A DNA stretch of 25,140 nt from Apostichopus parvimensis. Lineage: Eukaryota > Echinodermata > Holothuroidea > Aspidochirotida > Stichopodidae. The position numbers were made by a program, and so were the translations under genes. Within the stretch, counting starts at the first letter, position 1, and every line of letters starts with the position of its first letter. The stretch lies in the NCBI GenBank assembly GCA_000934455.1, contig KN886452.1, forward strand, positions 25,590-50,729. Direction: 5' to 3'. This document shows, piece by piece, positions 8,446 to 18,917 of this stretch. The notes below the pieces were generated by a model. That model searched no databases. It was given only the letters and a program-made list of their open reading frames with translations, and had not been told where the DNA came from.

Positions 8446-8871
8446 ATGACATCCACAGTAAGAGGAAAAAGGGTTTCGTACATCACGTCCGCACAATACC
8501 GTTATACTTCAATAGAAGAAGGAATCCTATCCCTCAATCTGTATCGTGTTAATGACTTTACTGATTTGGAAATGGATCAACTCTCTGACGTGGAGGGGGC
8601 ATATGGCAATGACGCATGCACACAAGCGGTAGGGTCAATCATAACTATCTCCCCTCTGCCGTTCGTAACCAATGAAAGTCTGTATACAGTCATCCACAAC
8701 GAGACTTTCAGTGGGGTCGAGAGCCAAGTTGAACCCCCGGATAATTACATCGAAGCTCCAAAGGGGGCGATTATATCACCGGGGGCAGTTATGTCCCCCT
8801 GTTCAAGTTGCATTTTACATGATTTTAAGTTTGGGAATGTTTCTTTAAAGCGTAGGAGGCTCATCAATTAA
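8446..8871 (+). CDS. Possible coding exon or small ORF, unknown function
   Basis: This is the longest uninterrupted frame in the window outside the gap. From the ATG at 8446 (A at -3) it gives 141 residues; the frame is open upstream to at least 8338, adding a poly-Asn run coded by a CAA/AAC tract. I chose 8446 because it is the first ATG after that low-complexity tract; an ATG at 8374 is an alternative, as is splicing in at TTTAACAG (ending 8335). GC content rises clearly over the frame. The protein has an acidic segment (about residues 36-53, FTDLEMDQLSDVEG), three N-glycosylation sequons (NES, NET, NVS), a CSSC pair and a basic C-terminus (KRRRLIN). There is no signal peptide, membrane segment or domain I recognise. 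By rough estimate a frame this long could still arise by chance. It could be a terminal exon, a lineage-specific gene or non-coding. Confidence 0.35.
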   Translation: MTSTVRGKRVSYITSAQYRYTSIEEGILSLNLYRVNDFTDLEMDQLSDVEGAYGNDACTQAVGSIITISPLPFVTNESLYTVIHNETFSGVESQVEPPDNYIEAPKGAIISPGAVMSPCSSCILHDFKFGNVSLKRRRLIN

Positions 8872-9134
8872 ATTGGATGAACCATCTTTAGAATAGTCTT
8901 CACTAGACTGAAACTAGACTGAAACTGAACTAGACATAAGCATCCTGATAAGCAAAACAAATTGAATAGGAAAACATATGCTATTTATAGCCTCAAATAA
9001 CACAATCATTATTTATTACACGTTTAACTATGTTATTCCTTTGTTTCTCCATTCTTCATATGAAGTAAACATGATATTTTTGGCGTGTCGTGGAAGGACT
9101 ACATTAATTATGAAATAATTAGTATACCTTCAAA
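8872..9134. other. Non-genic stretch
   Basis: No gene and no canonical AATAAA downstream of the 8446-8871 frame is seen, only ATTAAA overlapping its stop. ACTAGACTGAA repeats at about 8902-8925. Confidence 0.4.
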
Positions 9135-9576
9135 TTTATTTCTTTTCTATCAACAAAGCCAACTAGTCGACTACATTATCAATTTCAACCTTGCAGCTAG
9201 AAACATTCTAAATTAACTAAACTGACATTTTAAAGATGAACAACTTGAAATATCGGAAAAGAAGAATACCTCCTTAAGGTCACAAGCTCTCTGTTTACAT
9301 AAGCCTATATACTATAACATGTTAACACAAAATTTCCCTTTAAAAGGAAACCATGTACCTTCTTTTATGTACAAAGCCGACGACATCATCAATTAAACCT
9401 AGCGGCTGGAAACATTCTACATTAATTAAAACATTTTAAAGGTGAACAACTTGAAAACCAGAGAAAGAATGCCTCTATTCTTAAGTCACTAGCCGTCTGT
9501 TTATAGGCCGATATGACATTTACATACGGCTATAAACTAGGCTGTTAACGCTAAATTTCCATCTGATAGGGAACCA
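9135..9576. repeat. Tandem duplication of a ~220-bp unit
   Basis: 9135-9356 and 9357-9576 share ordered blocks: TCTTTT..ACAAAGCC, AAACATTCTA, ACATTTTAAAG.TGAACAACTTG, GTCAC..GC, CTGTTTA, TGTTAAC and AAATTTCC. Block offsets are 218-220 bp. Divergence looks like 20-30%, so the duplication is old. No coding frame spans both copies. Confidence 0.75.
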
Positions 9577-9912
9577 CTCCTGGTCATATTTAAAAGCATT
9601 AATCGTGTGAATCATCGGGTTTTCAGACCATCGCAAAGCTAAAAGTAGGTCAGAATTACCTAGCTTGCTGTGTGACAAAACTCTTTCTTCCCTTTGTACT
9701 CTTGTAACGTTTTAATTATAGCGTAACTTGGCAACGAAAATATAACCAAACCTTTGAGAAATTAAGAAAAGAGAGCAGATTAAAAGCAAGATCATAGCTC
9801 TCTTTAACAAGACCAACGTAAGGCGGCAGATATCAAATTCACATCATGTTTCATCTGCATATCTTATCATCTTCATTACTAAAGCATATTCAGTGATATG
9901 TTTTTATATACA
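9577..9912. other. Non-genic stretch
   Basis: No gene, RNA or repeat is recognised. Confidence 0.5.
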
Positions 9913-9925
9913 GTTGCTAAGCAAC
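9913..9925. promoter_or_regulatory. RFX X-box-like palindrome
   Basis: GTTGCT-A-AGCAAC is a perfect 13-base inverted repeat with X-box-type half-sites (GTTGCY / RGCAAC) and one-base spacing. RFX proteins accept variable spacing. It is the second X-box-like site in the window. Confidence 0.3.
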
Positions 9926-11757
9926 CGCTGTAAAATACCGATAAAAGATTTACCGATGTTCGAGATCCATATGTGTTCTTAGTATTTAAGGAAGGTTAGC
10001 AGACGACATCAATTTTTGCAGGTATAGGCCTACATTATAACATCCCGCCAAAAAAAAAGGAGAAAGAAATCATGCAGAGTCGATCGTTCAAGAGGTGTCA
10101 CACGTTTGTTATTTGTTCATTAATGGTTTAAGTCCTCTGGGATATTGCAAGACTATGTGTCGTAGCGGGAGACCCTCGTTACTGGAAAAACTACTTACCA
10201 CTTAAAACCTCCTTTTTATTTTTACAGCAATTAGGTTGACAAGCGTGTACACGGGTTAATATTACATTAGGTATAACTATAACACCTATCGTTATATAGG
10301 TACTTGCTGGGAATTTTAAGTATGTCTCCAAGTCACTACTTAAGTTTCTCATCATCTTTATCGTTAGAAACTTTAACCTAAAACGACAGGTAGAAAGGTA
10401 AGATGTCGTCGACTAGTTTATCCATCTGCTACTGGTGTCCTATCCCGTGGGATTACACACAGCGATACGATACTATACATACGAGTCAGTGACAAAAAAA
10501 CAAAAAAAATAATATTCTCGCGTAACTGATTAATATTTTCTTTGTATCGAAAACCAGGAGGAGAGGATAGCGAGAGGGGTCAGTTGTGTAAGAAAATAAA
10601 CGAGAGATTGGTGAAGAGAAAGTATTTACAGTCAATTGCCAGCTAAATTGGACAGCTGATATAATATGACGGTCATAGATAGAAGGGCTGAAATAATTGC
10701 ACCGTGGGTCCATTTTCACCGTTCAAGCTGCATAATTTGGCGTTCAATAGCTTTTGTCAGTGATAACGGAATCCATCTCCTGTCATAAATTTTGCAGGGT
10801 TTAATTTACATCCTGAACCTACGTAAAAACGCTTCAATCTTATATTTGATAAGAACGTCTGTTCTTGAATACTTACGCCTACATGAGATAGTTAGACATT
10901 TACCATAGCCTATCTTTCTAAATACATCATTTCGTGTTTACTTTTTCTTGTCATCATTTAGTAAAATAACAAATAGATGAAAATCCATTTTTAATTTTTA
11001 CAACGTTTAGGTCTACACATATTAATTAGCCTAACATGCTAAAGAAAATATTCTTTTGTAATTAAGAATGATGAATGTTTAGAAACAAGCTATACTGTAA
11101 CAAATGAACATGTCCTAAAATGTTATACTTGGATGAAAGATCAACATGTATAGTCTTGCATTTCAGTCGTTTTGTTGTGTGTTTGTGAAAGAAATCTGTT
11201 TTGATGTATGCAGTTCCTTCTACCTAGCGACTGGTTCACGTTCCTATAGGTCGCCCGTGCTACTTTCAGCTTATTATCTCCGATTCTGCCATATATTCAC
11301 ATACGGGATAAAATCACCGCTAATGCCACGTTTAGTTGGAAAAATTATAAAAAGTAAAATTACAAAATGAAAAATCTAAATCACTGACATTGGTTGACCT
11401 AACGACTTTTGACATATTCCACACCGTTATAGTATAGTAGTTAACAGTGACTTTATACTTAAGTATGTTATTATTCAATTGAAGTTCATTGAAGACTATA
11501 CAGCGTGCTGGTATGTTTTAACTATAGCTTTACGGCAACCAACAGATGAAAAAAGACATCATTTAGGCACAGCAAGCTATCAAACACAAACTGAAAAACA
11601 GATTAGCTTGTAAAGTGTAAATTTAATTGAAATTGGAAAACTAATTTTTACTTTATTATGTGGTATGACGTGACAAAATGCAAAATATTGTTTGACGAAG
11701 TCGTAACTATCCGCAAATTCTTTATTCTAATTGTATATAGCGAGCGAATGACGTTTT
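9926..11757. other. Non-genic stretch up to the assembly gap
   Basis: No exon, RNA or transposon is recognised across about 1.8 kb. Minor A-runs occur at 10049-10057 and 10494-10508. Short frames at 10486-10719 (minus) and 11146-11370 (plus) show no domain features. Confidence 0.5.
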
Positions 11758-12380
11758 NNNNNNNNNNNNNNNNNNNNNNNNNNNNNNNNNNNNNNNNNNN
11801 NNNNNNNNNNNNNNNNNNNNNNNNNNNNNNNNNNNNNNNNNNNNNNNNNNNNNNNNNNNNNNNNNNNNNNNNNNNNNNNNNNNNNNNNNNNNNNNNNNNN
11901 NNNNNNNNNNNNNNNNNNNNNNNNNNNNNNNNNNNNNNNNNNNNNNNNNNNNNNNNNNNNNNNNNNNNNNNNNNNNNNNNNNNNNNNNNNNNNNNNNNNN
12001 NNNNNNNNNNNNNNNNNNNNNNNNNNNNNNNNNNNNNNNNNNNNNNNNNNNNNNNNNNNNNNNNNNNNNNNNNNNNNNNNNNNNNNNNNNNNNNNNNNNN
12101 NNNNNNNNNNNNNNNNNNNNNNNNNNNNNNNNNNNNNNNNNNNNNNNNNNNNNNNNNNNNNNNNNNNNNNNNNNNNNNNNNNNNNNNNNNNNNNNNNNNN
12201 NNNNNNNNNNNNNNNNNNNNNNNNNNNNNNNNNNNNNNNNNNNNNNNNNNNNNNNNNNNNNNNNNNNNNNNNNNNNNNNNNNNNNNNNNNNNNNNNNNNN
12301 NNNNNNNNNNNNNNNNNNNNNNNNNNNNNNNNNNNNNNNNNNNNNNNNNNNNNNNNNNNNNNNNNNNNNNNNNNNNNNNN
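11758..12380. other. Assembly gap (623 N)
   Basis: An unbroken run of N. The first bases after it, CAACGCTTTATCGGTA, recur at 12598-12613, which suggests the gap lies at a repeat that the assembler could not resolve. The content is unknown. Confidence 0.99.
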
Positions 12381-12621
12381 CAACGCTTTATCGGTAAGTT
12401 ATATTTTAAGGTCCCTTGTGCAGCATTCCTACCCCCCCCCCCTCCATAGCCAGTCATGCTAATAATGGAAAGATAAGTTGCTTTCATTATGATATAATCT
12501 GTAACGTTTACCAAAATATTGAATCCCCCCACCCCGCCTGTTCCCTAGGAATGATGCAATCAAACATAAAATTCAGAGATTTTTAACTCTAAACGGCAAC
12601 GCTTTATCGGTACGTTAAATT
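12381..12621. repeat. Direct repeats flanking the gap edge
   Basis: CAACGCTTTATCGGTA followed by [AC]GTTA occurs at 12381-12401 and again at 12598-12618, 217 bp apart. The sequence after the motif does not align well beyond about 30 bp. A C-run lies between (12432-12442). Further copies may sit in the gap. Confidence 0.55.
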
Positions 12622-12707
12622 TATGTTGTTCGAAATTTTCAGTATTTTATGAAATAATCTGAAGGAGCAATCAAATGGTTATAATTGCATTAAAAAATGA
12701 CAGTAAC

Positions 12708-12820
12708 ACTCGAGTCCGTCGGACCTGGACTTCAAAAGACTGGATTTCCTTTTACGTTCCGCAGACTCGGACTTGTGTCGGTCTCGGGTGTCCTTCGCTG
12801 AGACATGAATCTGAGTCCAT
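12708..12820. repeat. Degenerate GACTCGGACTC-type repeat
   Basis: Words of the ACTCGAGTCC / GGACTTG / GACTCGG / GAGTCCAT type recur imperfectly in both orientations in a locally GC-rich stretch. This looks like a decayed simple repeat or transposon fragment; the family is not recognised. Confidence 0.4.
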
Positions 12821-13324
12821 CAATATTTCATATTTTCTTCATGAATGCACATTCGATTTATTTCAAAGACTATCAATGTACAGTTGTGTTTCTTTCAAAA
12901 TTTGCTGTCTAGTCACTATCAGCTTGACTATGTATATATAACTAATAAACACTCACATAACACACCAAAACTATCGGTGATGGGTAATAATGGATTTTTA
13001 TCTTTTATTTAAAAGATCAGTAATTAGTAATTAATAATATAATATTAATAACAATTGATACCATTTGTGTATGCTACCCAGAAATTGAAGAAAAAAAAAT
13101 TCGACACTTTTTTTTTTACATTGCCACCATGTTTCGGATAGCACCTAAACCGCGTTTCAATGTAGGAGGTATATGAAGATGTTACCCATTGGCTAAATGA
13201 AAATCTGGCTGTTGGCTCCAAATTTAGATTACCCCCGAATCACGAGGGGAAATGTTTGCCTTGTCTCTGGCATCCCGAACAGAACTGGACATATCGAACA
13301 TGTCATTGCGCATAGTTGTTTAAT
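12821..13324. other. Non-genic stretch
   Basis: No gene is recognised. AT-rich sequence with A- and T-runs around 13090-13118. Confidence 0.5.
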
Positions 13325-13365
13325 GGGATGGGAGGGGAGGGGGTGTGTAAAGGGAGGGGGAAGGG
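13325..13365 (+). other. G-quadruplex-prone tract
   Basis: GGGATGGGAGGGGAGGGGG (13325-13343) satisfies the four-G-tract rule with loops of 1-2 bases; a second cluster, GGGAGGGGGAAGGG, follows. Formation is predicted from sequence pattern only. Confidence 0.65.
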
Positions 13366-13615
13366 CAGGAGATTATTTCGAGACTTCGAATTCGGTGTCC
13401 AGCTCGAATCTTCTGGACTTCATTCTGTGTTTGATAATCTTTTCGAATTTGTTGATAGTTGATAGCTTGGTAGAATTTGTAATCCTGAAAGCCACTGATT
13501 AGAAACCCCGTTTTATTGAAACGTTTCTTTGCTCTTTTCAAAACTAAAAGGTCTTGAAATTGTAATCCTACAACGGCACATCGCCCAAAGCCCAAAGCAT
13601 AACCACGGTTTCATT

Positions 13616-13628
13616 AGGTCAAAGGTTA
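13616..13628 (+). promoter_or_regulatory. DR1-like nuclear-receptor element
   Basis: AGGTCA-A-AGGTTA has one mismatch from the exact DR1 found at 2760-2772. Functional relevance is uncertain. Confidence 0.25.
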
Positions 13629-14172
13629 TAAGAGAAAGGTCTCACCGGTCACGTCTAAAATACTGTCAGCCACTTCCATCGCTTCCGTTTCTGTGATTTA
13701 ACCGTCAATAACCTTGACTTAATCTCATATTTAAATATATATATTAATATAAGTCAACCCCAACTTTCTTTTCATTTTGCCATTTTCAACCCTTAATTCC
13801 TTCGAGGAAACAAAGTTGTTACTAGTGACGCCAGTAAGTGACTCTATGGCACGCCGTTATTGCTATTAAATTCATACACGTCTCAAACAACACTAATTCA
13901 ACGTGACCGTATCTGTTACACAACTGGCCTTTTGGTAATATTTTTGGAAATTGACAAATACTTATACGTCAGAGTCAATATTAATCGAATTGATACACCC
14001 AAAAATATTAATAAAAATAAATAAAATAAAATAAATAAACATCTTGAAAGTTTAAATGGGTGACATTTTACCCGGACAAGGAATACTTTCCTTCATAGAG
14101 ATCTCATGAATGTAAGTTTCGTTGAGAAAAACATTTGGCGTCATAAGTATGTACCGATTTAAAGTTTGACAC
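13629..14172. other. Non-genic stretch
   Basis: No gene is recognised. An ATAAATAAAATAAA tract lies at about 14006-14040. Confidence 0.5.
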
Positions 14173-14221
14173 GTGTGCGGTTGTGTGTATGTATGTGTGT
14201 ATGTTTGTCTGTCTGTCTGTC
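14173..14221. repeat. GT/GTAT/GTCT microsatellite
   Basis: Compound simple repeat: TGTG and TGTATG words followed by (GTCT)n. Confidence 0.85.
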
Positions 14222-14835
14222 ATCTTCGAATTATGTCGTAAACTGTGTTTACCCCTGAGGTAAAATATAAAACTGTTTTTTTCTTTCTTTATTTTAGTTT
14301 AAATTTTATGCTTATTATGTTTTTTTCTCGAAAAGGGTTAATCAGTATTTCTATTCAACTAAATATTACTTGTAGTAATTTTTGTTTATAACTTTGACAC
14401 TTCTTAATTTTGCTGTTATTAAACAAACAACAAATGAAAAGTGACGTGTTTGTTTGGTTTCCATAGTAACACGCATATTTCCCTACGCCACACGTTTCTC
14501 AACCGTCAACAGGAGACAAGATGTTTGTCTTGGAAAGAAGAATGTTGTTGACATGTTCACGTAATATAGCTGGGAATGAAACTCAAATTGAGGAATTTTT
14601 CAAAGAAATTTCCTGACCGACGTTAATTGCATGTAATTTCGTAAATAAAGTGCAAGTCGTATGTTTCTTGTACATCTATATATTTATTTTTATAAACTAC
14701 ACGGTATTCCACATCATAGAGTTGTAAGGTTTCAATACTAAGATTATATATTTCTAACAGGATAGACTTTTCATTTTTATACGAACCATGCACTTTCCCA
14801 TTTTCCTCCATGAGTGGTGATGCCCTGAACAGTTC
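14222..14835. other. Non-genic stretch with a weak X-box
   Basis: No gene is recognised. GTTTCCATAGTAAC (14457-14470) matches the RFX X-box at 12 of 14 positions. An 80-codon minus-strand frame at 14623-14865 shows no domain features. Confidence 0.45.
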
Positions 14836-15270
14836 TATATCCCATATAACATGCACGTATTTCACATAGCACTATGCGTGTGCATCCCACATAAATCTAC
14901 GTCCTTTTCTCTGTGGTTCGATATGCCCCTTATCACACTATATGTGCCCCATCTCATATTATAATCTATTCGCTTTTCTCTGTAGAAAGCTATACTCTTT
15001 GTAACACTAAACATGCACATCCCACATAAATCTACGTCCTTTTCTCTGTGGTTAGATATGCCCCTTATATAACACTATATGTGTCCATCTCATGTTAAAA
15101 TCTATTCGCTTTCCTCTATAGAAGGTTATACTCTTTATAACACTAAACGTGCGCATCCCACATAAATCTACGTCCTTTTCTCTGTGGTATGTTATTTTGT
15201 GATTTTGTCCATCCCATGCAATCTACTTGGTATTCTCTGTGGTAAGTTATGTATCGTACTACATACACGG
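14836..15270. repeat. 67-bp satellite in dimeric (~135-bp) higher-order form
   Basis: A-type monomers (CATCCCACATAAATCTACGT at the start) begin at 14883, 15018 and 15154. B-type monomers (CATCTCAT..) begin at 14950 and 15086. The A monomers are almost identical to each other, as are the B monomers, but A and B differ by roughly 30%, so the ~135-bp dimer is the amplified unit. A truncated monomer begins at 15210, and degenerate sequence flanks both sides. All monomers share TTCTCTGT[GA]G. Confidence 0.85.
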
Positions 15271-15585
15271 TTGTATTGAAACATCGAAACATCGCCAAAA
15301 TACGACATCATCGTGTTATTTATGTTGCCTAATCACACGATAACAACGTACTTTCGCCCAGATACCTATATGCAAAAAAAGCTACTATGTAAATACAGCC
15401 GTGAAAGTGTTTAATCCTATAAACTAATTAATAAACTAACTTATTTGATGAGAAATTTTACATCTGCTTTGAATATCGTTTAAAAAAACAATACCGAATA
15501 AAATTATTGTTTTTTCTTGTCTTTTCGTCGGACGAGGCCAAAGATACCGTAAACACCAGAGCAGCGTTACATGCTTGCAACGGGA
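15271..15585. other. Non-genic stretch
   Basis: No gene is recognised; AT-rich with A- and T-runs. Confidence 0.5.
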
Positions 15586-15607
15586 CTGACGTCACACAAG
15601 TCTATAA
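15586..15607 (+). promoter_or_regulatory. CRE with nearby TATA-like box
   Basis: CTGACGTCAC (15586-15595) contains the full CREB/ATF palindrome TGACGTCA. TCTATAATAA begins at 15600, a TATA-like sequence in an orientation that would favour + strand initiation near 15630-15640. No exon is recognised downstream, so this is motif evidence only. Confidence 0.25.
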
Positions 15608-17666
15608 TAACCAAGGTATACGACTGACCGTTCCTGACGTACGCTATGATAATATTTAATCGCCTCGACACGTCGAGAAGTAATTTAGAAATAATTATCT
15701 ACACCTCTGTTTGGATGGATGTTTCATTTACAAGTTACGTTAAGACTTCTTCACATGGGGTTAATTGACCGTGAATATGATGAGTGTCTGGTTGTACGTA
15801 TTAAAACAGCTACAACGTGATTGGTATAGAAATAAATTGGTTTTTACGTCGGAGGAATATATCAACTGGTAGAGATATTATAAGTATGACGAAAGAGAAA
15901 GGGAAACACATTCACTTTAAACATAATGGTAGAAATATAATGTCCAACATTTAGAGAGATATTGGGCATGAAATGTTTTTACATAAGTGACCACTTTTTG
16001 ACATACTAGCATATTTAGGGCTAACATTGAAGACCCTTTTAGATTTTTATATAAAAGAAATCAACTAAACATTAATCTTTACGTGTTAGTGTTGCAGCTT
16101 ACACAACCAGGTTCTAACATAACGGAAGGTATGCAATGTTATCAAGTATAACCACACGGTCATGTGGTACATATGCTATATATGAAACCCGGATATAGCA
16201 GATGCATGCAGGGAACTGGCCCCGCGATTGAGATTTTCTATTATGCCACAATAAAGAAAGATTAAAATTGCAGAATACAAAAGGTACCACACCTCTTATA
16301 GTGCTACCAATGTTGCCAACCTTTCTCCTAAAAATACAAAGAAGCTGTTAATAAAAGTAAAAATAAGTAAGCTTAAGTGAATGAGTTGCTAAGCTTACAT
16401 TGTATAAAACAACTCCAAGGATTTGGTCCTATAGGCTGAAAATGGAAAACATCTGATGACCAGCGAAAAACTACAATTGATGCAAAATATGGAATTCAAA
16501 TTTTAATAAAACGTATTTTCCTCTCAGGCAATGACGTATTATATTCTTTATAACAGGTATCGCAACGAGTCGTCATTGTTCCTATGGTAACGATGCTTGA
16601 CAAAACCATTGCAGGCTGCCGGTAGTTATATTGTAATATAGGCCGATCATTCAAGGTCGTTTCTCGAAAAATGCATAATAGCTTCGAACGTGAGGAAGCA
16701 AGTATGCTATACACATTGACCATATATATCCATTGCAAAGAGATAAGCCTACCACGACAGAACATATGTGTACATATTAAAGAATAGGTTAATAGGTTAT
16801 CGATCAGAAAGTATAGGCAAACATACATATCGACGATCATACCCTAGAGGAATGAACAAACTACAAAACGTGTGTTTTATGGCTAGAAGTAAGTTGCCTT
16901 CGAAAGAAAGTCTTTTCCTGGAAGCATCAGGGTAATTCTTCACATGGGTATATTCAGAGTATACGTATAGGCTTGGCTACTGTCATTATAACTTAGTGTA
17001 AGCCTATCATCTTATGTTTTCAATGAATTGGCTTTAGAGCTGTGTTGCGATAACAATGATGAATCAGTAGACATGTTTACTATACCGACAAAGCCATAGA
17101 AACCTCAGTGTTAGGCGAGAGCATAGGCTGTTACCATGGGGCCCCAGTATTGTTCTCTATTATGATAGTGTGATGGTTCCATCGATTATCTCATCGCCAC
17201 CAATTTACACAGAGTTAAAACAGTGGGGTATCAATTAGACACCAATGTATCAGCGGGTGTACTAATCTTTGATCTCAACCATAATCAGGAACCGATAACA
17301 ACCCTTGACAAGTGGGGACGTATTGGCTGAGGCCCGCCCTCTGTTAAAATCAACACTGTATGACTAATTAGTATACGTTGCTAACGATTCCTCGCTGGAT
17401 GTATTTTAAACGTGTCTAGATGGATTTGATATCCATAACCATAAACGCAATTAGAGTAAACGTCCTTCTTAATTTCATTTCATAAATAAAGACGCAAGAT
17501 TTATTTAAGGGTATGATGTGACCTAAGCAAGTCTTTATTAATGTCACTCTTGGCCGTTGAACAGCATGAGCATACGCTAATGAATATGCATTAAGACTAG
17601 TGATGTTGTAGCCAGTTGAGACAATTTGCCTATGGTGATACCACTCTATACTGTACACCCATATTA
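15608..17666. other. Non-genic stretch
   Basis: No gene is recognised over about 2 kb. CTCGAC-AC-GTCGAG (15664-15677) is a short inverted repeat. GTTCCTATGGTAAC (16578-16591) matches the X-box at 12 of 14. TGGGGCCCCA is a palindrome near 17137. A 114-codon minus-strand frame (16496-16840) has no recognisable domain and ordinary base composition. Confidence 0.5.
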
Positions 17667-17762
17667 TGCTTCAAAGCACTCGTACTGACAGTATGAACAG
17701 TTCCTAACCTTTCTCTGATGGAAACGTGATACTCATACTGTCAGTACGAGTGCTTTGGAGCA
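17667..17762. other. 96-nt hairpin with 30-bp near-perfect stem (pre-miRNA-like)
   Basis: The left arm 17667-17696 and right arm 17733-17762 pair over 30 bp. The inner 25 bp (17672-17696 with 17733-17757) are perfectly complementary; the only flaw is a T-G wobble at 17671/17758. The 36-base loop can add a short upper stem (GTTCC with GGAAAC, one bulge). Pairing ends cleanly on the outside. Size and geometry fit an animal miRNA precursor, although animal precursors usually carry mismatches. I do not recognise a known miRNA in either arm. Alternatives are a young foldback transposon, an siRNA-producing inverted duplication or an amplification artefact. Transcribed strand unknown. Confidence 0.6.
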
Positions 17763-18294
17763 GGACATTAACTTGACTACACAATAGAAAAAAAAATTGT
17801 CCCAACTGGGTGGATGTTGAGAAATGGCGGTTTTTTGTTTGATGGAAATCATTTAATTGGATATAATAAGCTCTTGCATACAATGTAATCCACGTTTACT
17901 CATTAAAAATGCATGCATGCAGTATAAATAATTCATTAGTTTGTTCTTCACAAACAGGGTAGAAATTAAATCGATTTGATAAGGAAATGAATTGCCTCGT
18001 AACAGCCATGATATTGTGCAAATGTACACTAAAACGTGTCCCTGCGCTTCCTCCCCGCCCCCTCCTCCGCCAAGGACGAAAATGTTTTATCATACATCGG
18101 TTATAAAACATAAAAATTTCAGACTTACAATCGAGTTGAGATGAAATCAGAAAGGTATATGAGAAAATGGAAAAAATGGTTGTTAACATATTGAAACGTT
18201 TCCGTAGAAACTCCATACCAAATCAAAAAATCACACATCAAACTGTGTATAGTTTCTTTATATAGGCCTAATATAGCGCCAGTTGAGTAAAAAC
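17763..18294. other. Non-genic stretch
   Basis: No gene is recognised. A C-rich tract lies at 18050-18070. The minus-strand frames at 17896-18216 and 18125-18319 show no domain features. Confidence 0.5.
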
Positions 18295-18304
18295 ATGACG
18301 TCAT
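18295..18304. promoter_or_regulatory. Perfect CRE palindrome
   Basis: ATGACGTCAT is a 10-base palindrome and a full CREB/ATF site. No initiating exon is recognised nearby. Confidence 0.3.
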
Positions 18305-18871
18305 CGGTCGTTCGTACATTTATGCTAATACGTAAGGGTGAACAGTGTTGATACGGCTGATCATTAATCCGATATTCTTAAATTGTACCAATAGCCCTGG
18401 GTGTCATACTGGTTGAATAAATTCACTTATCAACCAAAAAAGTGAGAGAATCAGATTATTTTATAGGAAAAAAGTGATGATTTACACAAATCGGACGGTA
18501 ATTACAAGGTTACATCATGACGAATAAACCGCTCGCCTATCTCCCTTGTCAAGCGAAGTGATAGAATGCCGTTTTTTCCCTTTTTGCTTCTAAAATTGAC
18601 ATGTTTTGATCACTTTCGCCTCAATATCTACAAGATATTATGACCGACCAGGGTCAGGTTAATTAGGAAACTGTATGAAATAATGATAAAGTAGTCTAAG
18701 GTCATGACAAAGAGAAAATAATAAAATTGGTCATTATGGACCAACGTAGATTACTATCACGTGACTGAGACATTGTGAGAATTATATCGAAGCTTTGGTC
18801 TGTTTTAGCACCACGCAGATCACATATATATCAGTAACTAATACTGCCAGGTTAGGGGAGGTGTGTGTGTC
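18305..18871. other. Non-genic stretch with an E-box
   Basis: No gene is recognised. TCACGTGA (18757-18764) is an E/M-box of the type bound by bHLH-zip factors such as MITF/TFEB. Confidence 0.45.
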
Positions 18872-18917
18872 GGGGGGAGGGGTGGGGGAAGGGGAGGAGG
18901 AGGGGTGGGCGGTTGGG
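18872..18917 (+). other. G-quadruplex-prone tract
   Basis: Five or more G-runs of three or longer separated by 1-9 bases (GGGGGGAGGGGTGGGGG, then GGGG, GGGG, GGG, GGG), preceded by a short GTGTGT stretch. Confidence 0.7.

Noticed and set aside
11648-12532. Long frames across the N-run on both strands
   Set aside because: They are open only because N has no stop codons; the real ends are short.
16496-16840. 114-codon minus-strand frame
   Set aside because: No domain, no GC rise, hydrophobic composition expected from AT-rich DNA.
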